In this document: in pieces, positions 48,058-54,621 of the stretch | How the letters are laid out: every line of letters starts with the position of its first letter | Numbering within the stretch: position 1 is the stretch's first letter | Source: Methanobacteriota archaeon | Lineage (GTDB): Archaea > Thermoplasmatota > Thermoplasmata > RBG-16-68-12 | Assembly (NCBI GenBank): GCA_005878955.1 | Contig: VBMI01000091.1 | Location: 1-54,621 of the forward strand | Reading direction: 5' to 3' | DNA: 54,621 bases | Program-made: the position numbers and the translations under genes | The notes under the pieces: model-generated | Databases searched by the model: none | Told to the model about the DNA's origin: nothing | What the model saw: the letters and a program-made list of their open reading frames with translations, nothing else

Positions 48058-49275
48058 GGGGTTCCGGACACCTTCGAACGGGCGAGTTCGTAAAGCTCTT
48101 TCGCACGCGCCTCCGTGCGGGCCTCCGCGGTCACGCGGACCTTCGGCTCCGTGCCCGAGAGCCGGACGAGGAACCAGCCGTCGTCGAACCCGACCCGCGG
48201 CGGGGAAGGGGACCGCCCCCCGCAGGATCGGATACGTCGGCACCCGGGCGGCGAGCTCGGAGAGGGGCGTCTCCGCGACGAGGGTGACGAGGTGGGCCGC
48301 GGCGTACACACCGTCCGGGCACAGGGTGACCCGGGGGAAAATCCATGTCCCGGAGGGTTCCCCGCCGAAGTCCGCCTTGCGGCGGCGGGCCTCCTGGGCC
48401 ACGTACACGTCGCCGACCCTCGTTCGGTACACCTTCGCGGACGGGAGCATCTCGTCGATCGCCATCGACGTGTCCACGGGGACGACCGCGGCGCGCGTGA
48501 CCTCCCGCATCGCGAACACTCCGAGGAGCCGGTCCCCGCCCACGAACTGGCCCTTCTCGTCCACGGCGACCATGCGGTCCCCGTCCCCGTCGTGCGCGAT
48601 CCCGAGGTCCGCCTCCGTGGCGCGCACGGTCCGCCGGAGGACGTCGAGGTTCGCCTCCGTCGGCTCCGGGTCGCGGGCGGGAAACGTCCCGTCGGGTTCC
48701 GCGTTCAGCGCCGTCACCTTGCACCCCATCTCCCGCAGGACCGCGGGGGTAATCGACGACGTCGCCCCGCTCCCGCAGTCCACGACGACTTTGAGGTTCG
48801 CGTGGCCCACGGCGGAGAGGATCGCCCGCTTGTGGAGATCCTCCAGGTCCCCGCGCACGTGCCGGGCGCCGACCGCGTTCCACACTGCGTGCCCGGAGGG
48901 CGGGCGGCCGAGGGCGGCCTCCACCTCCTCCTGCTGGGCCTCGTCGAACGCGATCCCGTCCGGGTTCCACAGCTTGATCCCGTTGTAGGGCGCCGGGTTG
49001 TGGGAGGCGGTGATCACGGCCCCGCACTTGTATTCCTTCGCGCCCCGCGCGAGCGTCGGGGTGCTCACCATCCCCGCGTCGGTGGCGGGCGAGCCCGTGG
49101 AGAGGACGCCCGCGATCAGGGCGGAGGCGAGCATCTCCCCGCTGGGCCTCGGATCGCGGCCGACGACCGTCGCGCCGTACGCGGCGCCGAGGACGCGGCC
49201 GACCGCGAGGGCGAGGTCCGCGGTCACGTCGACGTTCGCGAGCCCTCGGATTCCGGAGGAGCCGAACATCCGCAC
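48054..49275 (-). pseudogene. Phosphohexomutase (phosphoglucosamine/phosphomannomutase family), internal deletion and frameshift
   Basis: The gene has the family motifs in order: MFGSSGIRGLANVDVTADLA, the phosphoserine loop ITASHNPAPYNG (about 90), the metal loop AHDGDGDRM (about 225) and the sugar loop FGGEPSGTW (about 305). After TYPILRGAVPFP the frame changes at about 48200. The phosphate-binding end (VGFDDGWFLVRLSGTEPKVR) continues in another frame to TGA 48054. About 25 to 50 residues of domain 4 normally between these parts are missing, so a deletion not divisible by three is likely. It is decay or an assembly collapse. It is coupled to the nucleotidyltransferase gene. Confidence 0.8.
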
Positions 49276-49402
49276 GGCGGGTCAATCCGCGCGCGGCACT
49301 AAATCCTTCCCGAGCGCGAGCGACGGAGCGAATACGATTAAATATCGACCTCCGGATGCGCGGTCATCCGCACGCGGGGCGCGCGGCGGGAGGTACCCTC
49401 GG

Positions 49403-49627
49403 ATGGTGATGGAGCCGATCAGCGTCGAGGCCGCGAAGGAGAAGGCCCGGAAGGCCGGCCTCAAGCCCGGGCGCGTCCGTGGCACGGACGCGGTGATCCG
49501 GTTCACGAAGGGACGGAACGACCGGATCGACATCATCAGCTGGGAGGAGTTCTCGGACGTCCTCCAAAAGAAGAACCTCCAGGTGTGCGAGTCGAACGGC
49601 TTCCTGAAGATCATGAAGAAGGAGTAG
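49403..49627 (+). CDS. Conserved small archaeal hypothetical protein
   Basis: The 74-residue protein begins MVMEPISVEAAKEKARKAGL and continues with RVRGTDAVIRFTKGRNDRID, IISWEEFSDVLQKKNLQVCE and a final NGFLKIMKKE. It is a small basic alpha/beta protein. Similar proteins occur in Euryarchaeota without assigned function. The ATG at 49409 is an alternative start. A TATA-like gattaaatatc lies at about 49336-49346, further upstream than leaderless spacing. Its 3' end overlaps the convergent zinc-ribbon gene by 17 bases. Confidence 0.7.
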   Translation: MVMEPISVEAAKEKARKAGLKPGRVRGTDAVIRFTKGRNDRIDIISWEEFSDVLQKKNLQVCESNGFLKIMKKE

Positions 49628-50183
49628 GCGGCGGGACGTTCCCCGTCGTCGGCTGCCCGCAGTATGGGCACACCCGCCACTCCGGCGCGAGCCCTCCGCC
49701 GCATCGGGCGCACGCGCGCCCGGCCGGCGGTGCGGGCGGCGGGGCCACCGGATACGGCGTACCGAACGGCGGCGTCGTCACGAAGAGCATCTGGCTCGGC
49801 TTCCCCGTGAGCTGCCAGAGGTAGTGCCAGAAGTTCGCGAGGAGGGCGCGGGCCTCCGTGTCGTACTCGGACCACGAGAGCGCGCCACCCACCACGGCAA
49901 GGGGGAGGAACAGGACGGCGGCCGCAGCGCCTCCGACGGCGCCCGCCTCCGTGATCCGCGCTCGGAACGCAACATCGATGTACACGGCCTCGTTCGCCTC
50001 CTGGAGGCGGACCTCGATCTCCCGCGTGAGGCCGATCTTCGAGTAGTAGGAGGAGCCGGTGAAATGGTTCGGGCCGACATGGTAGAGGGCGAAGCCCGAG
50101 CGCTGCCACCAGTCCCAGACCTTCGCCCAGACATCCGCGGCCTTCACACCCGGAATCGCGCGGTAGTCCCTGCGTTCGAGCAT
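49611..50183 (-). CDS. Membrane protein with C-terminal zinc ribbon
   Basis: From ATG 50183 this gives 190 residues. A soluble N-terminal domain (about 1-90: GVKAADVWAKVWDWWQRSGF, REIEVRLQEANEAVYIDVAF) precedes two close hydrophobic segments (GAVGGAAAAVLFLPLAVVGG, then WHYLWQLTG). A proline-rich linker leads to a zinc ribbon CARCGGG..WRVCPYCG at the end. This is the third gene in the window that joins a Pro-rich linker with a DZANK-like ribbon. Function is unknown. The frame upstream of 50183 covers no homologous sequence. Confidence 0.7.
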   Translation of the reverse strand: MLERRDYRAIPGVKAADVWAKVWDWWQRSGFALYHVGPNHFTGSSYYSKIGLTREIEVRLQEANEAVYIDVAFRARITEAGAVGGAAAAVLFLPLAVVGGALSWSEYDTEARALLANFWHYLWQLTGKPSQMLFVTTPPFGTPYPVAPPPAPPAGRACARCGGGLAPEWRVCPYCGQPTTGNVPPPTPSS

Positions 50184-50279
50184 GTCCCGCTCGAAGGCAG
50201 CGGGCGAGAATAAGCCTTCGCCGGGAAGCCCCGCACCGCAACGTTCTTGCAGACCGCACGCATGGAAGCGCCTGCTCGT

Positions 50280-50364
50280 GCGGCGGTAGCCAAGCTTGGC
50301 CAAAGGCGTCAGATTCAGGGTCTGATCTCGCAGGAGTTCCCAGGTTCAAATCCTGGCCGCCGCA
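50280..50364 (+). tRNA. tRNA-Leu(CAG)
   Basis: The 85-base gene folds fully. Acceptor gcggcgg/ccgccgc (50280-50286, 50357-50363) has discriminator A. Anticodon stem tcaga/tctga encloses the loop ttCAGgg. A long class II variable arm follows (tctcgcaggagtt), then the T arm ccagg-ttcaaat-cctgg (50340-50356). The long variable arm, A73 and anticodon identify leucine. No intron and no encoded CCA. Confidence 0.95.
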
Positions 50365-50394
50365 CTCCCTTGTCCCTGCGGAAAAGTGCGAGCC

Positions 50395-51807
50395 CTATCG
50401 GGGCCCGTCCCGGAGCTGCTGGATCGCCGCGACGGCCTCCCGCTCTTTCCTCCGGCCGAGGATGAAGAACCGGACCATGAGGAGGACCGCGAGGGCGATC
50501 AGGACAAGGGCTAGGTAGAAGAGCCCCTGGAGGGCGCCCCCGATCGCGTTCCGCACCTCTTCGACGCTGGGCTTCGGCGGGAGGGAGGACGCGTACACCG
50601 CGATGATCACGAGCCCGCTCAGTTCCGCGACGAAGAACCCGAACCCCAGGGCGAAGGAGTACAGGCCCATCGTCGCCCCGTACTTCGTCTGCGGCGCGGT
50701 GTCCGCCATCAGGGCGAGGGCGGACGGGACGAACGCCCCCGACCCCAAGGCGAGGAGCCCGACGGGCGCGAGGTAGAGGGGGTCCCGCGCGAGGATCCGT
50801 TCCCAGAACACGGCCGCCATCAGGATCACCCCGAGGATGCTCAGGATGCCGTAGAACATCACAGGGACCCGGCCGACGATGTCGGAGATCTTGCCCCAGA
50901 GCGGCTGCAGGAGCAGGAGGGCGAGGCCGACGCCACCGAAGAGGAGGGCGATGTCGAGCGCCTGGACGTCCGCCTCGTATAGGACCCGCGGGAGGTACGT
51001 CAGGGCGATCCCGAGAATCGTGGAGATGATCAGCCACACCGGGAGGAGGACGCCGATCTCCCGCACCTTCAGCACCTCCCGGAGGTCCCGGAAGTCGAAC
51101 AGCTTCGCGCGGACCGCGGTCACCTTCTCGCGCCGGACGTACATCTGGAGGACGAGCGCGGAGAGGCCGAGGAAGAGGGCGACGGGGAAGAACGTGAGGC
51201 GGACCGCCCCGAACTGGTCGTACCCGAGCCCCTCGAAGAGGACGATGAGGACGCCCGCGGAAACGGCCCCGACGATGTACCCGGCGAACGTCGAGTAGTC
51301 GTAGAACCCCATCTGGCGGCCGCGATCGTGCGGGTCCGCGTAGTCCGCGATCATCGCGATCGACGGCGCGACCGTCGCGGCGGCACCGATCCCGTGGAGG
51401 CCGTGGAGCGCCGCGAGGGCGATCGTGTCCTGGGAGAACGGGTACAGCAGGACCATGAGCATCGCCCACGTCGAGCCGCTCACGATCACCCGCTTCCGCC
51501 CGAGCTTGTCGGAGATCGAGCCGAACCAGTTCGCGGTGAGCATCTCCGCGAACGGGTACGGCACGGCGATCACCGCGACCTGGAGGAGCGTGTTGAACTT
51601 GAACCGGGGGTCCGGGGTCACGTAGAACGGGAGGGTGAGGAGGACGAACCCGAAGGCGAGGCGGAGGATGAAGTTCGATAGGTACAGCACCCGGAGGTAC
51701 GCGTGGGTTTTCCCGCGGCGGGCGACGAGGCTCCGGAACACTGCGGGCCGCCCATCGAGGGTGCTCGATATAAGGCTGGCGCGGGCGCTCCCGCGGGTGA
51801 GAATCAT
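50395..51807 (-). CDS. MFS transporter
   Basis: The 470-residue protein has a 35-residue basic N-terminus and 12 membrane helices. The loop 2-3 signature is NWFGSISDKLGRKRVIVSG, the helix 5 region has HGIGAAATVAPSIAMIADYA, and the second-half repeat has PLWGKISDIVGRVPVMFYG. A cytoplasmic domain of about 40 residues separates helices 6 and 7. Substrate is unknown. It is the last gene of a three-gene transporter run (51832 and 53156 on the same strand). Confidence 0.9.
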   Translation of the reverse strand: MILTRGSARASLISSTLDGRPAVFRSLVARRGKTHAYLRVLYLSNFILRLAFGFVLLTLPFYVTPDPRFKFNTLLQVAVIAVPYPFAEMLTANWFGSISDKLGRKRVIVSGSTWAMLMVLLYPFSQDTIALAALHGLHGIGAAATVAPSIAMIADYADPHDRGRQMGFYDYSTFAGYIVGAVSAGVLIVLFEGLGYDQFGAVRLTFFPVALFLGLSALVLQMYVRREKVTAVRAKLFDFRDLREVLKVREIGVLLPVWLIISTILGIALTYLPRVLYEADVQALDIALLFGGVGLALLLLQPLWGKISDIVGRVPVMFYGILSILGVILMAAVFWERILARDPLYLAPVGLLALGSGAFVPSALALMADTAPQTKYGATMGLYSFALGFGFFVAELSGLVIIAVYASSLPPKPSVEEVRNAIGGALQGLFYLALVLIALAVLLMVRFFILGRRKEREAVAAIQQLRDGPR

Positions 51808-51831
51808 GCGACGCCGCGCGGGCGGCGCGCG

Positions 51832-53100
51832 TCACCGCGAGGCCGCGAGCATCGCGACGCCGGCGAGGATGAAGACGGACGCGGTGAGCACTCCCGCGGT
51901 GAACCCGCCGAAGAACTCGGTGACGAAGCCGCCCGCGAGCGGGCCGAGGATCGAACCGAACCCCTGCACCGCGTTGAAGGCGCCCAGCACCCCGGAGCGG
52001 TCCCCGGGAGGGGCGAGCTCGGACACGAGCGTCGACCCCGACACGTTGATCGCAGCCCAGCACACGCCCACGAGGGCGTGGAGGACGAGGATCAGCGCGA
52101 ACCCGGCGACCGGGCCCACCGGGAGGAGCGGGACCGCGAGGAAGGCAGGGAACAGGGCCGCGCGACCGGCGGAGGCGTACGCCTGGATCCTCCGCCCCCC
52201 GCCGGTGCGGATCCACCCGCCCACACGGCCGTACGCGATCGCCGAGGCGACCTGGCTCGCGATGAAGACTGCGAACACCTGCGCGGTCGACAGGTGCGTC
52301 ACGTCCCGGAGGAACACGGGGAAGATCGCGTAGAAGGCCGTGAAGCCGGAGAACAAGAGGAACACAGTCGCGAGATACCGTCGGAGGGCGGCGGAGTACC
52401 GGTGGGGCCGCCCCAGGTGGTTCCGCAGATCGAGGATGTGGAGGATCCGCATCGGGAGGAACCGGAGGCGCTCCACCCGCCAGTGGAGGTCGACGAGGTC
52501 GAGACCGCGCCGCTCGATCGTTTCTGTCGGCTCGCCGATCCACCGCCATGCGAGGAGGGCCGAGAGGAGGGCGAGGGCGGCGCCGATGACGAACAGCGCG
52601 CGCATCTGGGGGGACTCGCCGAGCGGGGCGACCTCGAGCCATGCGACGCCGAGGGCCAGCCCGGTGATCCATCCGATGCCTCCGATGCGGGAGAACACCG
52701 CGATCCGGGAGGCCCACCCGTCTTGCTTCGTCGTCTCGAGGATCAGCACCGTGCCCACGGGCGCGCTCGCGGCGCCGAGGACGCCCGCCAGGAGGTTCGC
52801 GACGTAGAAGTCGGAGACGGTCCGGCTGATCCCCATGAGGAACAGGGAGAGCGCGGTCCCGAGGAACCCGACGAGGACGAACGCCTTGCGCCGGTGGAGG
52901 CGGTCCGAGAGGTTTCCCCATCCGATGAACGCCGGGACGGACGCGATGCTTGACGCGGCCGCGACCGCGCCCACGTCCGCGATGGACCCGCCGAGGAGCC
53001 GAGTGAACAACGGAATCAGCGGGGACGTCGCGCCGCCCGCCATCCCGTTCGGGAGGTACGCGTAGAACCACTTTTGGCCGTTCGTCGAGGGGCGACCCAT
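51832..53100 (-). CDS. MFS transporter
   Basis: The 422-residue protein opens with GQKWFYAYLPNGMAGGATSP, a helix 1 typical of small archaeal MFS carriers. It has the loop motif GWGNLSDRLHRRKAFVLVG and helices to FTAGVLTASVFILAGVAMLA. It is not a close copy of the adjacent MFS protein. ATG 53100 is preferred to 53124. It lies 24 bases upstream of the next MFS gene and 31-55 bases after the TauE/SafE gene, so the three are probably one transcript. Substrate is unknown. Confidence 0.9.
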   Translation of the reverse strand: MGRPSTNGQKWFYAYLPNGMAGGATSPLIPLFTRLLGGSIADVGAVAAASSIASVPAFIGWGNLSDRLHRRKAFVLVGFLGTALSLFLMGISRTVSDFYVANLLAGVLGAASAPVGTVLILETTKQDGWASRIAVFSRIGGIGWITGLALGVAWLEVAPLGESPQMRALFVIGAALALLSALLAWRWIGEPTETIERRGLDLVDLHWRVERLRFLPMRILHILDLRNHLGRPHRYSAALRRYLATVFLLFSGFTAFYAIFPVFLRDVTHLSTAQVFAVFIASQVASAIAYGRVGGWIRTGGGRRIQAYASAGRAALFPAFLAVPLLPVGPVAGFALILVLHALVGVCWAAINVSGSTLVSELAPPGDRSGVLGAFNAVQGFGSILGPLAGGFVTEFFGGFTAGVLTASVFILAGVAMLAASR

Positions 53101-53155
53101 CCCATCCCGCAAGGGACGCCGCACACCCGGGATGGATATGAACGTTTTCGCGCGC

Positions 53156-53968
53156 TCACGCCACGAGGTCGTACACGAGCTTCGCCGCCGCGATGAACAG
53201 GACGAGGATGAAGATCAGCGCGACGGGGCGCGTCCGGAGGGACCGCAGTCCCCACCGCGATCCGACGTAGGCCCCGACGAAGACGACGGGGAACAGGAGG
53301 GGGATGAGGACGAAGTCCGGGGGCCACGCGAACCCGCCCGGCCGGAGCCCGAGGTCGACGAGGTACGTCGCGAAGCCGACGAGCGCGGTCGGGATGATGA
53401 GGAGCGAGGACGTCCCGATCGCCTTGCGGGTCTTGCGGCCGAGGCCGTAGACCATGAGCGGGACGTTCAGCAGGCCCCCGCCGATCCCCATGCTCCCGGA
53501 GAGGAACCCAGAGCCCACGGTCGCGGCGGTCACGCCCGCCTTCCGCGGGGGCGTTATCTTCGCGTCGTCGTCCTCGTCCACGGACCGCTGATTCCGCAGC
53601 CAGTCCCACAGCATGTACGCCCCGAAGATCACGAGGACGATCGTGAAGAACCCCTTGAACGCGACCTCGTCCACGAGGAAGACGAGGGTGAAGACCGTGC
53701 CTAGGACCGCACCGACGAGCGCCCCGGCGACGAGGGTGCCTCCGAGCCGGAAGTCCACGAAACCCTTCCGCCGATGGTTGATGACGGAGGACGCCGCGGT
53801 CGCGATCGTGAACGTCAGGGAGATCGGGACCGCGACCGAACTCTCCGTGACCCCGGTGGACAGCAGGATCGGGACGAAGAGGAGACCCCCGCCGAGGCCG
53901 AGGTTCGCGTACACGAACGCGACCGCGAACACGAGGAGGGCCTGCAGAAGGAGGAGGGCGAGGTCCAC
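53156..53968 (-). CDS. TauE/SafE-family anion (sulfite/organosulfonate-type) permease
   Basis: The 270-residue protein has about eight helices with the two internal repeats of the family: FAVAFVYANLGLGGGLLFVP and VGSGFLSGSMGIGGGLLNVP. Each has the (G/A)xxG(I/L)GGG(L/F) motif that lines the transport path. TauE/SafE proteins export sulfite or carry sulfonates; substrate here is open. A charged loop RNQRSVDEDDDAKITPP separates the halves. It is the first gene of the transporter run and divergent from thiI. Confidence 0.9.
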   Translation of the reverse strand: MDLALLLLQALLVFAVAFVYANLGLGGGLLFVPILLSTGVTESSVAVPISLTFTIATAASSVINHRRKGFVDFRLGGTLVAGALVGAVLGTVFTLVFLVDEVAFKGFFTIVLVIFGAYMLWDWLRNQRSVDEDDDAKITPPRKAGVTAATVGSGFLSGSMGIGGGLLNVPLMVYGLGRKTRKAIGTSSLLIIPTALVGFATYLVDLGLRPGGFAWPPDFVLIPLLFPVVFVGAYVGSRWGLRSLRTRPVALIFILVLFIAAAKLVYDLVA

Positions 53969-54010
53969 GCCCGCGCGGATTCGGCTCGCTCAGATAAAGA
54001 CTCGCGCGAC

Positions 54011-54020
54011 CCTTTATCGG
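54011..54020 (+). promoter_or_regulatory. TATA box of thiI
   Basis: CCTTTATCGG is centred about 28 bases before the ATG at 54043, predicting a leaderless transcript. Confidence 0.45.
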
Positions 54021-54042
54021 AAAGCGCAGGTTCCGTGGATGG

Positions 54043-54621
54043 ATGGTCCTTCTCGTACGGTTCGGGGAACTCGCCCTGAAGAGCCGGTTCGTGCGCCGGC
54101 AGCTCCGGGACCGGCTCGTCGCGAACATCCAGGACCTCTTCGCCGCGGAGGGCATCGAGTGCCTCACCCGCGCGGACCACGGCCGGATCTACGTCGAGGT
54201 GGACGACGTGCCCGCGGCGTCCGCGGGACTGCGGCGGGTCTTCGGCATCGTGTCCTTCAGCCCCGCGCGGGAGACCTCGAGCGACCCGGTGGAGATCGGG
54301 GAGGTTGCGGTCCGCCTCGCCCTCGACCGGCTCCCCCGCGGCGGGAGCTTCGCGATCCGCGCGCGGCGGTCCGGGACCCACCCGTACTCGAGCCAAGACC
54401 TCGCGAAGGCCCTCGGGCGACGCGTGCAGGACGCGATCCCGGGGGCGACCGTCGACCTCGACGGGCCCGCAGCGGAGATCCACGTCGAGGTGCGGGAGAA
54501 CCGCGGATACGTCTTCGCGGACATCGTCGACGGCCCGGGCGGGCTTCCCATGGGGAGCCAGGGGCGCGCCCTCGCTCTCGTCGACTCCGACGCGGCGCTG
54601 GTCTCCGCGTGGCTCGCGATG
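54043..54621 (+). CDS. thiI: ThiI (tRNA 4-thiouridine synthetase), 5' part only
   Basis: The first 193 residues run off the window. They contain the N-terminal ferredoxin-like domain (MVLLVRFGELALKSRFVRRQ) and a THUMP domain (about 60-165: IGEVAVRLALDRLPRGGSFA, IRARRSGTHPYSSQDLAKAL, VHVEVRENRGYVF-like end). The PP-loop ATP-pyrophosphatase region begins around the edge (GLPMGSQGRALALVDSD). ThiI adenylates U8 of tRNA for sulfur insertion, and in some organisms it serves thiamine synthesis. ATG 54043 follows a TATA box at leaderless spacing. Confidence 0.92.
   Translation, partial: MVLLVRFGELALKSRFVRRQLRDRLVANIQDLFAAEGIECLTRADHGRIYVEVDDVPAASAGLRRVFGIVSFSPARETSSDPVEIGEVAVRLALDRLPRGGSFAIRARRSGTHPYSSQDLAKALGRRVQDAIPGATVDLDGPAAEIHVEVRENRGYVFADIVDGPGGLPMGSQGRALALVDSDAALVSAWLAM

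Noticed and set aside
46831-49275. A fused phosphohexomutase-nucleotidyltransferase of 814 residues
   Set aside because: The two domains appear joined only because the mutase frame shifts before its true end. The true mutase stop overlaps the ATG of the next gene.

Overview
The window looks like chromosomal DNA from a high-GC archaeon, most plausibly an uncultivated member of the Thermoplasmatota. Archaeal markers are a group II chaperonin (thermosome), a CDC48/VAT ATPase, a bat-type HTH regulator, an Rqc2/NEMF homologue, an intron-containing tRNA-Thr, TATA boxes about 25 bases before several start codons (leaderless transcripts), and an archaeal NAD kinase/inositol-phosphatase gene pair. The lineage is inferred from gene content (thermosome together with DnaK, DnaJ and GrpE, plus many secreted PKD-domain proteins). 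I could run no search, and base composition was judged by eye.

Layout. 0.4-5.2 kb: a large surface-anchored repeat protein with a frameshift, a truncated DHFR-like reductase and a bat-type regulator. 5.2-7.9 kb: a tRNA-Thr(GGT) gene followed by a small accessory island in which three toxin-antitoxin modules are separated by partial copies of the tRNA 3' half. Two of the three modules are broken. 7.9-19.7 kb: mixed single-gene functions (SRPBCC and ArsR pair, TMEM175-like channel, NmrA-like reductase, two MFS exporters, two VOC proteins, family 5 uracil-DNA glycosylase, pirin). 19.7-21.5 kb: an unrecognised gene cassette whose edges carry four copies of a palindromic repeat. 21.7-31.7 kb: a secreted PKD protein, Rqc2, HtpX, an Lrp regulator, and an operon of a zinc-ribbon protein, NfeD and flotillin. 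31.8-37.9 kb: PRC-barrel protein, CDC48, a bactofilin-like protein with a 30-residue leader gene, a wHTH regulator and a RuvC-like protein. 37.9-43.6 kb: a five-gene chaperone run on one strand, thermosome-Hsp20-GrpE-DnaK-DnaJ. 43.7-49.3 kb: NADP phosphatase-like, NAD kinase and JAMM genes facing a sugar-nucleotide/glycosyltransferase operon whose phosphohexomutase is broken. 49.4-54.6 kb: small zinc-ribbon protein, tRNA-Leu(CAG), a three-gene transporter run, and the start of thiI.

Protein quality control is a theme: Rqc2, HtpX, CDC48, JAMM protease, thermosome, Hsp20 and the Hsp70 system all lie within about 22 kb. The parts of most novelty interest are the tRNA-fragment/toxin-antitoxin island, the palindrome-bounded cassette at 19.7-21.5 kb, and two related about 30-residue proteins encoded just upstream of unrelated membrane or surface genes. 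Several genes contain single frameshifts. These may be sequencing errors in a metagenome assembly rather than true decay.
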